Assembly (NCBI RefSeq): GCF_000214595.1 | Contig: NZ_AFIG01000001.1 | Span: forward strand, 846,381-910,380 | DNA length: 64,000 nt | Direction of reading: 5' to 3' | Source of the DNA: Methylophaga thalassica MP | GTDB taxonomy: Bacteria > Pseudomonadota > Gammaproteobacteria > Nitrosococcales > Methylophagaceae | Shown here: in pieces, positions 54,203 through 62,819 of the stretch | Layout of the letters: every line of letters starts with the position of its first letter | How positions within the stretch are numbered: the stretch's first letter is position 1 | Program-made: the position numbers and the translations under genes | The notes under the pieces: model-generated | Told to the model about the DNA's origin: nothing | The model's database searches: none | What the model saw: the letters and a program-made list of their open reading frames with translations, nothing else

Positions 54203-56215
54203 CTAGCTTGAGCAGCAGCTTGAGCCGGATTTCACGGTACCAGTTACCGTATCAACGCTGTGATTATTGCCCTCAGCAGGCACATCCATCGCGGCATTAC
54301 CCATAAAGAAGTTATTCGGTTTCAGGGTGAAGCCAACATACTCCACTGGCATGATGGGGAAGTCCTCAGGTTTACAGACATGGGTATGACCAAATGTATG
54401 CCAGACCACGATATCGGTATTTTCTATCGGACGATCTTTCTGCACATAATAAGGTAAACCTTCACCTTTATTCTGGTTAGGATAAAAGCCAGAAGCATTC
54501 ATCTCAGCCGGATCATACGGCGTGACCCATAAATGCTTTTTAGCAAAACCGGCACGTTGAGCGACATAACTTTTCTCATGAGCCAGCATCACCGGATTAT
54601 GCTCAGCAACGAGTTTATATCCGGTCGGATTACCCACGGCATTAATGCTGTTGGGATTGATGATTTTCCAGAACCGTCCGGTCTGACCATTGGCTTCGCG
54701 GGCGGCTTCCAGTTCGGTTTTAAAGACAGTGGTTTCGGTGTTAAACACATTACCCCAAGGATTTTCTTCTTTATCCATTTCCCGTGGTGTGAAGTTGGTT
54801 TCGACCACGGAATTGTTTTCGCCATCGAGCATCATATGCAGACGAGCACTGAAGAAATGCTGATGGGTTGGGCCATAGATTTCGGGCGTAACCATGCCAC
54901 CGAATTTGGGTTTTTCACCGGGAACCAGTGCGCCTGTCTGAATAATGCCGGTCAGCTTGGTTTCCTGTTGAATGGTGCCATCCTGATACAAATACCAGTA
55001 AAACCCGTAATCATAGTTACCCACGGTACAGAAGAAACTGATCACCAGACGACGTGAACGACGCATTTCGTAGGTTTCACTACGGAACTCGTAATGTTTC
55101 CATAAGGTGCCGTAATCTTCCTCATGCATACAGACGGCGTTTTTCATCAAGAATGGCACGCCATTATCATCGACGGTTGGAATATCAAAATAGCGAATCG
55201 CGCCCAGACAGTCGCAGCCCAGCTCAAGCTGATTGGCTAAGCGACCAAGACCATACTCACCACCATCAAATGCACATTTCCAGTAATGATTAAGACTGGT
55301 ATCAGAGTAGGGCACCGCCATATCGTTGATACTGGCGCGATAAATAATCGGCCGTAAACGATCACCATCCTGATAGCTCAATTGGTTTAACACCAGGCCT
55401 TCGCGAGGGTTATAACCTAAACGGAATTGCCATTTCTGCCAGTTCACTTTCCAGCCATCAACAGTGAAGCTCACCCCTTCAGGTTGGGTTATTTGCAGTG
55501 GTTTCAGATCGTCACGCGGTTTGGCAAGTGATGGGGTGTCGTAATTGTGTTTGGTTTTAGGGACGGGAATGTTCTGACCGTCATCTAATAACTCGATGAC
55601 CTTGCCTTCATTCAAATCTATGATAGCCACCAGACCATCAATAGGGCGGGCATAGCCATTATCAACAATATCATCACGAACGAAGGCAACGCCTCGCATT
55701 AAACGACGACCACGATATTTTTCATCATCGCCAAAGTAACCAAATGACCAAGGGTCAATTTGAATGGTCTCAATATCTTTATCGGTTAATCCACGACGTT
55801 TAACGGCTTCAATAAACCCGGGATCAGCCTGAACAATATCCACACAAGTGAAGAACTCTTCCATCATAATGGCTGGCTGCCCGGTAACTTCAGGGTCAAT
55901 CTGTTCCCAGCGGGTAATGGTGTTGCTATTCAGATCAATCATGGCTTCATGAATGGCACCAGATGCTTTATCCAGTACTACAGCAAAAGCACGACGTGAA
56001 AATGATTGGCCTTCCTCAAAGGCTAATACTTCGGCTTTTGTTGGCTCTTCTAGTTGCACATAAGGAAAGCGACACTCAGCTCCCAAGCCTTTCTCTCTTC
56101 TAAGTAAATCAGAAGCGGTAGCGATTTCTTCCATTGTTAATGGATCAAGTGGATGGCTGGCTTTAACGCCTGGGCTGGTTTCGGGTTTATAAGATGTTTC
56201 TAGAGCGTGATTCAT
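54203..56215 (-). CDS. Copper-containing primary amine oxidase
   Basis: 670 residues. Oxidises primary amines to aldehydes with release of ammonia and peroxide, using copper and topaquinone. NYDYGF (about residue 400) holds the Tyr converted to TPQ; FDGGEYGLG the catalytic Asp; HQHFFSARLHMMLDG two copper His and HTFGHTH the third. No signal peptide is evident, so it may be cytoplasmic like Gram-positive homologues. The C-terminus ends in SCCSS. The ATG at 56215 has GAGG upstream. Could be tyramine, phenylethylamine or short amine oxidase; substrate unknown. Confidence 0.93.
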   Translation of the reverse strand: MNHALETSYKPETSPGVKASHPLDPLTMEEIATASDLLRREKGLGAECRFPYVQLEEPTKAEVLAFEEGQSFSRRAFAVVLDKASGAIHEAMIDLNSNTITRWEQIDPEVTGQPAIMMEEFFTCVDIVQADPGFIEAVKRRGLTDKDIETIQIDPWSFGYFGDDEKYRGRRLMRGVAFVRDDIVDNGYARPIDGLVAIIDLNEGKVIELLDDGQNIPVPKTKHNYDTPSLAKPRDDLKPLQITQPEGVSFTVDGWKVNWQKWQFRLGYNPREGLVLNQLSYQDGDRLRPIIYRASINDMAVPYSDTSLNHYWKCAFDGGEYGLGRLANQLELGCDCLGAIRYFDIPTVDDNGVPFLMKNAVCMHEEDYGTLWKHYEFRSETYEMRRSRRLVISFFCTVGNYDYGFYWYLYQDGTIQQETKLTGIIQTGALVPGEKPKFGGMVTPEIYGPTHQHFFSARLHMMLDGENNSVVETNFTPREMDKEENPWGNVFNTETTVFKTELEAAREANGQTGRFWKIINPNSINAVGNPTGYKLVAEHNPVMLAHEKSYVAQRAGFAKKHLWVTPYDPAEMNASGFYPNQNKGEGLPYYVQKDRPIENTDIVVWHTFGHTHVCKPEDFPIMPVEYVGFTLKPNNFFMGNAAMDVPAEGNNHSVDTVTGTVKSGSSCCSS

Positions 56216-56325
56216 AATAACCTCGTAGTAGTGTTTTTCTGATATCAATACTAGTGAGATCTGAATACGCCAATATCACAAAGTGGCAAAAGTCGACATC
56301 CATGTCGATATTTGGAAAATTGAAC

Positions 56326-56673
56326 TTAGTTAGGTGTCTCTATTCTGGGTTTATTAAACCCTTTGGTCTCCATGCATGACTCAAAAGCTGCCAGGTCAGC
56401 TTTACTTGTTTCATGGCAGTCCTGTATCGCGGACTTTAGTTTCTCATCCACTTCTTTCGGTGGTGCAGGTATGCTGGGTGGAGGCTGATGGTTAAATCCT
56501 TTCTGTTGCATACAGCTATCAAATAGTTCAACACTGCCCTTGGCTGAATCACGACATGACTTCATTGCATTTTCGAGAGCAGCTGGATCCATTCGGTCTT
56601 CAGCAGCATAGCTCACTCCCATCGTACAAAGAAAAAGTGCAATAAATAAACCTGATTTAAGCTGATTATGCAT
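56326..56673 (-). CDS. Small secreted protein with two twin-cysteine repeats
   Basis: 115 residues. Signal peptide about 1-23 (ending SYA). The mature part holds two copies of Cys-x13-Cys-Met-x2-Lys-Gly-Phe-Asn, separated by a Pro-rich linker (NHQPPPSIPAPPK). Each pair would place two Cys on a helical hairpin, as in CHCH-like folds, forming disulfides in the periplasm or binding metal. Not recognised as a named family. Same strand as, and upstream of, the copper amine oxidase (110-base gap). Confidence 0.72.
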   Translation of the reverse strand: MHNQLKSGLFIALFLCTMGVSYAAEDRMDPAALENAMKSCRDSAKGSVELFDSCMQQKGFNHQPPPSIPAPPKEVDEKLKSAIQDCHETSKADLAAFESCMETKGFNKPRIETPN

Positions 56674-56696
56674 ATTAAATCCTTATCAATAATGAA

Positions 56697-57203
56697 CTAG
56701 CGAAGTGGATTTGTTACGACAACATAATTTCCAATACTGTTTCCAGAAACAGGTAAGTACCAGTTTTCACCAACCACGTAATAAGCCTGTCCTTGATACT
56801 CAACTTTTTTGGCTGATTTAGGTAACTGGCTAACAATCGTTCCCGGCTCCAAAGCACTTGATGAAGTAGTTGAAGCTGCTTTTTCAACCACGGTGTAGGT
56901 GCCGGCGGGTGGGGTAGACACATAGACGTATCTGTCACCTTCTTTACGGTAGTAATACATGCCATCTACGACGGCATAAGTCACACCTGCCAGTAATGCC
57001 AGTGCTACGCCTTGTGGCAGAGAATAACCAAAATAATAAGGTGGTATACGTCCTGGACGTTCGTGGTGGTAACCATCATGCACGATGAAATGTGGTCCAC
57101 GATCCGGTCCTGGTCCCGGTCCGCCAGGCGGCATGGCATAACTCGATAGTGATACGAATAAAAGTGGGCAAAGCGCAGTAGCTAATATGAAACGCTTCGT
57201 CAT
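56697..57203 (-). CDS. DUF6515-like secreted protein
   Basis: 168 residues. Signal peptide about 1-23, then a Gly/Pro/His-rich segment (MPPGGPGPGPDRGPHFIVHDGYHHERPGR, only partly quoted here), a hydrophobic stretch (GVALALLAGVTYAVVDG) and a C-terminal SH3-like part with GQAYYVVGENWYLP. It resembles DUF6515 proteins of unknown function, common in proteobacterial envelopes. The His-rich segment might bind metal. It is 23 bases upstream of the twin-cysteine gene. Confidence 0.72.
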   Translation of the reverse strand: MTKRFILATALCPLLFVSLSSYAMPPGGPGPGPDRGPHFIVHDGYHHERPGRIPPYYFGYSLPQGVALALLAGVTYAVVDGMYYYRKEGDRYVYVSTPPAGTYTVVEKAASTTSSSALEPGTIVSQLPKSAKKVEYQGQAYYVVGENWYLPVSGNSIGNYVVVTNPLR

Positions 57204-57526
57204 ATAGGTGTCCTTTAAAATAAACAGATTTTTGTTCGATACTAATTATATTGAGTGCCTCTGTTAATGCGAGTTTAGTTAGGTAAAGTTTTATTAGTGA
57301 CTGAAGGGCAGCGCTGTGAAGATAATGCCCCAAAAGTTAACACCGGCAGCACAATCTAAGTGCAAAAGAGACGCTGTTTTCTACTCTTATCAGATATAAC
57401 AATCAAGCTATTAGCCTCTCAGGTCAATCATGGTAAGGCTTTGAAACATATTGTTATTTATACATACATATTGGCATGTTGTTTGCTCGATTAGTTTTAT
57501 GTTAACTAATTAAGAGCCAGTCACAG
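57204..57526. promoter_or_regulatory. Divergent intergenic region with a candidate TetR operator
   Basis: 323 bases without a gene. An inverted repeat ATTAGTT-7-AACTAAT (57490-57510) sits 16 bases before the isomerase start, a suitable position for a repressor such as the TetR encoded at 59.4-60.0 kb. CATATTG occurs twice upstream (about 57448 and 57466). No terminator was seen. Confidence 0.45.
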
Positions 57527-58405
57527 ATGACGATGAAGCTAAAGAATTTCAAAACAGTTTGGGGTCATAACGGCACTATAGAAGAAGCGATTATCATGGC
57601 GAAAGAGGCCGGATTTTCAGGGCTGGAAGCCCCTGCCAAACATGATGACCCAAGCCATTTTCCTGCGCTTGAAGCGGCTCTCGCAAAACACAATTTTGAA
57701 TGGATTCAGGAAGTCTGCACCGCGGGTTCTTATGTACCAAGACGTCGAGCCAGTGTCGAAGAGCATTTATCGGATCTGGAATCTCAAATCATTTTAGGCA
57801 AATCACTCAAACCCAAATTTGTAAATGTGATGGGTGGCTGTGACGCCTGGCCTATTCAAACCAGTATCGACTTCTTCAAAGCTGCCATGGATATTGCTGA
57901 CAAACATGGTGTGTTGTGTTCCTTTGAAACGCATCGCGGCCGTAGCTTCTTCTGCCCATGGAATACCATGGCGATTTTAGAACACCTGCCAGATATCAAA
58001 ATTACCTGTGATTTTAGTCATTGGGTGGTGGTCAGTGAACGCCTAATGGATAGTGAGTGGGATGCCATTGAACTCGCCGCACAACATGCTCATCATATTC
58101 ATAGCCGGGTAGGGTATGATCAAGGGCCACAAGTACCACATCCTGCCGCCCCAGAATATCAAGCTGCGTTAGAAAGTCATCAGCGTTGCTGGGAAGCGAT
58201 CTGGTCTGCTCAAAGAGATCGTGGTTATTTAGAAACCACCATGACACCAGAATTTGGACCAGATGGTTATTTGCATCACCTGCCATTTACTAATACCCCC
58301 ATTGCAGACCTATGGGAAATCAATCGCTGGATTGGTCATACCGAGCAGCAGCATTTCGAGCAATGGCAACAAGCCACCAAGTTAGCTGAGGTGTCACATG
58401 GCTAA
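57527..58405 (+). CDS. Xylose-isomerase-like TIM barrel protein (sugar phosphate isomerase/epimerase family)
   Basis: 292 residues of the AP-endonuclease-2-type TIM barrel. Candidate metal ligands are the Glu in CSFETHRG, Asp and His in ITCDFSHWVVV, His in HHIHSRVGYDQGPQ and Glu in TMTPEFGPDGY. No hydrophobic signal. It overlaps the following desaturase gene by 8 bases, so they are coupled and probably act on one compound. Substrate unknown. An ATG two codons downstream is an alternative start. Confidence 0.78.
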   Translation: MTMKLKNFKTVWGHNGTIEEAIIMAKEAGFSGLEAPAKHDDPSHFPALEAALAKHNFEWIQEVCTAGSYVPRRRASVEEHLSDLESQIILGKSLKPKFVNVMGGCDAWPIQTSIDFFKAAMDIADKHGVLCSFETHRGRSFFCPWNTMAILEHLPDIKITCDFSHWVVVSERLMDSEWDAIELAAQHAHHIHSRVGYDQGPQVPHPAAPEYQAALESHQRCWEAIWSAQRDRGYLETTMTPEFGPDGYLHHLPFTNTPIADLWEINRWIGHTEQQHFEQWQQATKLAEVSHG

Positions 58406-59411
58406 AACATTTCAACTTCGTGATCCCGCCGGTGCAAAATACAGTATCGGTGTGTTGGTCTATATCACCGTCACTTACTTTGGTGGCTGGGCTGCGATGT
58501 TTGCCGATAACTGGCTGATTAATGTCCTGGGCATGTTGGCCTGTGCCCACGGCATGATTATCGCCGCTTATCTTTTACATGACTGCGGGCATAATGCCTT
58601 ATTTAAAGACAACAAGGACAACGCCAAACTGGGCAAAGTACTCAACTGGATTACAGGCAGTTGTTACGGCCGTTTTGAAGATATTCGTTACAAACACATG
58701 CGTCATCATGTTGATAACTGTGATCCAGTAGTATGGGATTACCGGAGTTATCTAAAACAGCACCCAACGATGGAAAAGGTCGTCAAAGCGGCTGAGTGGG
58801 CATACATTCCAGCCATTGAAATTATGATGCACACCATGCTGGTGTTTGCACCATGGGCGATTGAATCAAAGCGTGATCAACGTGCTCGGGTTTTGACAGT
58901 GGTATTAATAAGAGGCGCGATATTGCTGGCGGTGTTATTGATCAGTGTGAAAGCCTTTGTGTTGTATTGCGTCGCTCAGCTCGTGTTGTTCACAGTATTA
59001 CGCTTTATGGACTGTTATCAGCATAACTACGAAGTCATTTTCAACCTGGATGATCCGGATGCCGTGTTCCCTCATCGCCGTGATTTTGAGTACGAGCAGG
59101 CTAATACCTACAGCAACTTATTGTCACACCGCTATCCCTGGCTGAATATGCTGGTTCTGAATTTTTGTTATCACAATGCCCATCATCAAAAGCCGATTCT
59201 TAATTGGTATGAGCTGCCAGCCTTACACAAGGAAATGGGTGAAAAATTCGCTCCACAAACGCTAACATTCTGGGAACAAGCCCGTTCTTATCATAAACAT
59301 CGTGTGGCACGTATTTATGCCGAAGAATATGGCGATGATGAAGTCACCACCTCATTAAAAGAGGGCAGAGCAGTCGGTGTGGATGCTCTTAGTTTTCTGA
59401 CGGCGTTTTAA
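58398..59411 (+). CDS. Membrane fatty acid desaturase-like di-iron protein
   Basis: 337 residues, several membrane helices. Three His boxes: HDCGHNALF, HMRHH and HNAHH, in the order and spacing of membrane desaturases and hydroxylases. Members use oxygen and a di-iron site to desaturate or hydroxylate lipids. Coupling to a TIM-barrel isomerase is unusual for ordinary fatty-acid desaturases, so the substrate may be something else. It converges on a TetR gene. Confidence 0.85.
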   Translation: MAKTFQLRDPAGAKYSIGVLVYITVTYFGGWAAMFADNWLINVLGMLACAHGMIIAAYLLHDCGHNALFKDNKDNAKLGKVLNWITGSCYGRFEDIRYKHMRHHVDNCDPVVWDYRSYLKQHPTMEKVVKAAEWAYIPAIEIMMHTMLVFAPWAIESKRDQRARVLTVVLIRGAILLAVLLISVKAFVLYCVAQLVLFTVLRFMDCYQHNYEVIFNLDDPDAVFPHRRDFEYEQANTYSNLLSHRYPWLNMLVLNFCYHNAHHQKPILNWYELPALHKEMGEKFAPQTLTFWEQARSYHKHRVARIYAEEYGDDEVTTSLKEGRAVGVDALSFLTAF

Positions 59412-59419
59412 TAAAATCT

Positions 59420-59449
59420 CAAAGCCCTTGGTCGCTACTGAGGGCTTTG
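59420..59449. terminator. Possible bidirectional terminator between desaturase and tetR
   Basis: CAAAGCCCT and AGGGCTTTG form a 9-bp stem with a 12-base loop. No long T run follows, and it includes the 3' end of the TetR gene, so efficiency is uncertain. Confidence 0.5.
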
Positions 59450-60046
59450 TAATAAACGTACAAACTCGATGACATAAAACTCGATATTCACCTCAAGCTG
59501 ATTAAGCTTGGGATTAACCATCCAGCTTTGTGTTACACCCATCAGATAGCTATACATCGAAATAGCCACCACCTGACTATCGGTACTAGTCTGACTGTTT
59601 GTTTGCTGACGATAGCGATCAACAAAGCCTGAAAAAGTGCTGATAAGTGACACCGTTAACGCCCGTTCACGTTCCAGTGAAGGCGAAACCGATTCCGTGT
59701 ATTCTGTTTTATTCAACAAAATCTCAAACGACTGACGGTAATAGGTATCTTCAAATAATAAACTCAGCCACTGGCGGGCAAAGTTACTCGCCGCTTCGAT
59801 AGGCGCCTGACTATCATCACACTGAGCAATCAGCTTTTCTAATGGCGCCTGAGAATAGGCCAAAATCTCTTCAAACAACTCTTCTTTATTAGCAAAGTGC
59901 CAGTAAATCGGCCCACGCGAACAACCCGCCTCATCAGCAATCAACCGTAATGTCGTGCCACTATAACCACGCTGACCAAATAACTTTAACGCCGCATCAA
60001 TCACTTTCTGCCGGGTTTTCGCTGCGTCTTCTTTGCTTCGTTTCAT
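59435..60046 (-). CDS. TetR family transcriptional regulator
   Basis: 203 residues. N-terminal helix-turn-helix typical of TetR/AcrR: VIDAALKLFGQRGYSGTTLRLIADEAGCSRGPIYWHFANKEELFEEI. The GPIYWHF variant is like the AcrR/TtgR group that controls efflux or stress genes. The ligand-binding C-terminal domain is about 150 residues. Its likely targets are the neighbouring isomerase-desaturase genes and itself. Confidence 0.9.
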   Translation of the reverse strand: MKRSKEDAAKTRQKVIDAALKLFGQRGYSGTTLRLIADEAGCSRGPIYWHFANKEELFEEILAYSQAPLEKLIAQCDDSQAPIEAASNFARQWLSLLFEDTYYRQSFEILLNKTEYTESVSPSLERERALTVSLISTFSGFVDRYRQQTNSQTSTDSQVVAISMYSYLMGVTQSWMVNPKLNQLEVNIEFYVIEFVRLLQSPQ

Positions 60047-60215
60047 AAGTATTTTTCTTGGAGAAAATCAGATAGTAGCTTGAGGGGAGCAATCCTTCAA
60101 ATATAGAGATTATCATTTCTTGTCAGACCCGTTAGCACACATTTCTTTTACTGTATAAAGCAATTGAGTATTCAACAACAATTGAAAAATAAACATACTG
60201 GTGGAGTTTAATGAC

Positions 60216-61190
60216 TTATAAATCACGTATTCGGTCTAAAGGGCTTACGACACCCTGAGCACCTTGTTTAAGAACATGTGTATAAATCTCGGTTGTTTTC
60301 ACATCTGCATGACCTAACTGTTGTTGCACTGTTCTAATATCGGCACCCGATTGCAGTAGATGAGTTGCGAAAGAATGTCGTAGAGTATGGCTTGTAACTT
60401 GTTTCATAACTCCTGCTTCTTGAGCAGCATGTTTAATTATTTTATTCAAACCACTTTCATCAAAATGGTGGCGACGAATCTTTCTTGATTGAGGGGCAAT
60501 AGATAGTTTTGATGCTGGAAAAAGGTACTGCCAACCCAAATCAAAACGACTTTTCGGATATTTTCTAGCCAATGCTTCAGGCATCCAAACACCATCATAT
60601 TGTGGGTTTGATAGATCATTTTTTAAGAGTCTATCGACACGTTCAATTTCAGCTTTTAGTGGTGCATGTAACTCTTTCGCTAAAGTGACAATACGATTTT
60701 TGGCGCCTTTACCATCCCATACGTGCAATTGGCTCAAATCAAATTGGACATCCTTCACTCGCAAACGCAAAAGCTCCATGCGTCTTAAACCCGAGCCATA
60801 CAGCAGTGAAATCATCAGCTTTTTCACGCCTGATAGCTGTGCAATTAAACAACTGATTTCATCAGTAGTTAAAACAACAGGTAATTTTTTCTTTCGACTA
60901 GATTTTTTGAAGGTTCCCACATAACCCACTTCTTGTTCTAAAAACTTTGTTTTCATAAACACAATGGCATTTAGTGCGATTGCTTGGGTTGATGCAGATA
61001 CATGCCGATTCACTGCTAAATGCGTTAAGAATTGTTCTATGTGTCGGTCACTTAATTCTTTTGGATGTTGCTTGCCATTAAAAACTATGAAATATTTAAT
61101 CCAATATAGATAGGTTTTAACTGTTCGACGACTATAGCGTCTAGTCAGCATGAAGGATTCGATTGAACTCAAAAATGGAGATTTTGCCAT
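60216..61190 (-). CDS. intI: Integron integrase
   Basis: 324 residues, tyrosine recombinase. SAM-like N-terminal domain (SFMLTRRYSRRTVKTYLYWIKYFI), then the catalytic domain with Arg in GSGLRRMELLRLRVKD, HTLRHSFATHLL, LGHADVKTTEIYTHV and the Tyr nucleophile. About residues 195-215 contain the extra VWMPEALARKYPKS segment that is specific to integron integrases and recognises the flipped-out bases of attC. It points away from the cassettes, the usual arrangement. It appears intact. Confidence 0.95.
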   Translation of the reverse strand: MAKSPFLSSIESFMLTRRYSRRTVKTYLYWIKYFIVFNGKQHPKELSDRHIEQFLTHLAVNRHVSASTQAIALNAIVFMKTKFLEQEVGYVGTFKKSSRKKKLPVVLTTDEISCLIAQLSGVKKLMISLLYGSGLRRMELLRLRVKDVQFDLSQLHVWDGKGAKNRIVTLAKELHAPLKAEIERVDRLLKNDLSNPQYDGVWMPEALARKYPKSRFDLGWQYLFPASKLSIAPQSRKIRRHHFDESGLNKIIKHAAQEAGVMKQVTSHTLRHSFATHLLQSGADIRTVQQQLGHADVKTTEIYTHVLKQGAQGVVSPLDRIRDL

Positions 61191-61408
61191 GTTAATTGCC
61201 TCTTCCTTGAAACAAATTCATTTCAAAGATAACAAAGTCTTGGCACTATTTTTCCAACCCAGTTCAAGTTTTTGGCCTCATAATTCCGGGTTGAAAAATT
61301 AATTTCTATTATAGTCAATATGTTATGGTTGCCAAAAAAGAATTATAAGGCCGCCTGTTTAATATTTATTATGAGGCCACTGGCCTCATAAAACACACTG
61401 TTAATGCT
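61191..61408 (+). other. attI-like recombination region
   Basis: Lies between intI and the first cassette. The first cassette boundary is best placed at the G of GTTAATG (61400/61401), which matches the GTTA start of the other boundaries. The 10-mer GGCCTCATAA occurs at 61274-61283 and 61382-61391, with its inverse at 61369-61378; the latter two form a perfect 10-bp inverted repeat around ACT. These may be integrase-binding direct repeats. An inverted CAACCC/GGGTTG lies at about 61256-61293. No clear LexA box was found. Confidence 0.65.
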
Positions 61409-61696
61409 ATGAACACATTGCAATCACATAGAGAAGAGTTTGAGAGTGGCATCGTCACCGAATCGGGTTTCGCCGCTATGGATGATGCCGAGGGTTATGG
61501 GGCTGCATCCACAGTTGGCGCGGGCAGTGCGAGTGTCGCGATGTTGTGGCGCGCGTTTGAAAAAGGCGAGTCGCTATCGCTGTATTCGAAGGACAAGTCG
61601 GTGTGTCGGCCAATGACAGAAGAGCAGCTCGCCGTGTGGTGTAAAGCCAATTTCCCGGCATGCTATGGCGAGTATCTTCGGCGCTTGAAGCATTAA
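61409..61696 (+). CDS. Integron cassette 1 protein, unknown
   Basis: 95 residues. Not recognised. The central part is Gly/Ala/Ser rich (EGYGAASTVGAGSASVAMLWRAF) and the C-terminal half has two Cys (CKANFPAC). The ATG at 61409 is 9 bases after the attI boundary, and the stop TAA lies in the first core of attC1, both usual for cassettes. GC content is visibly higher than in the later cassettes. Confidence 0.65.
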   Translation: MNTLQSHREEFESGIVTESGFAAMDDAEGYGAASTVGAGSASVAMLWRAFEKGESLSLYSKDKSVCRPMTEEQLAVWCKANFPACYGEYLRRLKH

Positions 61697-61774
61697 CAAG
61701 GCCAGGCACAGCGACGGCTTGTTCGTTGCGGCTTCGCCTCCACTACAAAGCCGCCCGTGCTGGCGGCGTTAGGT
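61691..61774 (+). repeat. attC1 recombination site
   Basis: About 84 bases: ATTAACAAG at the left, GGCGTTAGG at the right (core GTTAGGT, 61768-61774), with a palindromic interior (GCGGCTTCGCC, CAAAGCCGCC). Crossover expected at 61768/61769. Confidence 0.85.
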
Positions 61775-61783
61775 GTTCAGACT

Positions 61784-62173
61784 GTGCAAATTGAAGCCAT
61801 ACTGTATCTGCTCTTTTTATTTGGATCGCCGTTTATTATTTATGTCCTTTCCAGAGTAAATGTTTTACCTATAAAGGGTTTAGGAAAGCTCGCTGGTATT
61901 AGCTTCGCCGTACTTTATATCTTTATTGTTGGTTCAGCTGAGTTTGCTGATTATCAACTTAAGCAAGAGCTAGACTCGTTCGATTTAGACGGAGATGGTA
62001 GCTTTTCAAGTAATGAATTTACTCCAGAGGCAGAAGAAGCAATGAATCGTTACATCCAAGATACAGGGCGCACATTCGCACCAATAACAGGATTCATATT
62101 TTCTTCTATCTATGTCGGTTTAGTATTTATCTTTATTAGGTTATTTAATAAGTATGTACTTAAAAATACCTAA
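61784..62173 (+). CDS. Integron cassette 2: membrane protein with an EF-hand loop
   Basis: About 129 residues from the GTG at 61784; an upstream GTG at 61757 lies within attC1 and is unlikely to be native. Three hydrophobic segments: about 3-22, 35-52 and the C-terminal FIFSSIYVGLVFIFIRLF. Between the second and third lies FDLDGDGSFSSNEF (codons 61982-62017), a perfect 12-residue EF-hand calcium-binding loop with Asp at 1, 3 and 5, Gly at 6 and Glu at 12. Only one loop is seen. Function unknown. Confidence 0.7.
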   Translation: MQIEAILYLLFLFGSPFIIYVLSRVNVLPIKGLGKLAGISFAVLYIFIVGSAEFADYQLKQELDSFDLDGDGSFSSNEFTPEAEEAMNRYIQDTGRTFAPITGFIFSSIYVGLVFIFIRLFNKYVLKNT

Positions 62174-62260
62174 CAAGTTGCTCAAGTACACTCCGGCCAC
62201 AAAAAGCGTGGCCTACGCGGGACTGTCGCTACGTGCCAGCCCCTTAGCAAAGCGTTAACT
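62167..62260 (+). repeat. attC2 recombination site
   Basis: CCTAACAAGTTGCT on the left and TAGCAAAGCGTTAACT on the right, with GGCCAC/GTGGCC inside. The crossover is expected at 62254/62255. Confidence 0.85.
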
Positions 62261-62279
62261 CTCTCAAGGAAATCCGAGT

Positions 62280-62684
62280 ATGAGTCATGATTTAGGCTTC
62301 TTTTCTCCCAAGCAAGGAGCCACAACCTCTGAAGTTAGGGCCGCATACCTTAGCAGCTGTGAAGGAGAAAATATCTCATGGCCTTCATCTGGTGCGTTAA
62401 CGTCATTCATTTCAGCTCTCGAAAAAGAATATCCATGCATCGACACTCTCAATGACGATGAGGTCGACGAAAGTCCATGGTCATGTGGTTTTGATAAAGA
62501 AGAGGGCCATATTATTGTAAGCATGGTTTTTAGTCGGGCTTCAGAAGTTGGTAACTTTGTATGGGGCCTGCTTGAGCGGCATGAGCTTATTGTCTTTGAT
62601 CCCCAGGCCGATAAAGCATATATCGGTAATAATGAGCTTCCAGAAATTCAAGAATCAAATAAGTGGTGGCAGTTCTGGAAATAA
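62280..62684 (+). CDS. Integron cassette 3 protein, unknown
   Basis: 134 residues, acidic, soluble. It has Trp pairs near the end (KWWQFWK) and a segment EEGHIIVSMVFSRASEVGNFVWGLLERHELIVFDPQ with alternating strands and helices. The overall character recalls small immunity-type proteins but no family was recognised. CAAGGAAAT precedes the ATG. Confidence 0.68.
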   Translation: MSHDLGFFSPKQGATTSEVRAAYLSSCEGENISWPSSGALTSFISALEKEYPCIDTLNDDEVDESPWSCGFDKEEGHIIVSMVFSRASEVGNFVWGLLERHELIVFDPQADKAYIGNNELPEIQESNKWWQFWK

Positions 62685-62685
62685 G

Positions 62686-62799
62686 AGTTAACAAGCGCAA
62701 GCACAGTAGGACTGCCAACAGCTTGCGCCTTTTGCATGCCTTCGGCATTTTAATGCAAAAGTCACAATCTATTGTCAGCCCGTGTTGCGGGCGTTATGT
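62686..62799 (+). repeat. attC3 recombination site
   Basis: AGTTAACAAGCGCAAGC at the left and CGGGCGTTATGT at the right (core GTTATGT 62793-62799), about 114 bases with internal complementary stretches (CAAGCGCAAG, GCTTGCGCC; TGCAAAAG, CTTTTGCA). Confidence 0.82.
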
Positions 62800-62819
62800 T
62801 TCAAGGAGAAATTGAGTAA

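Noticed and set aside
60145..60180. LexA-like site (ACTGTATAAAGC) near intI
   Set aside because: Downstream of the integrase and lacking the second half-site; no LexA box was found upstream of intI.
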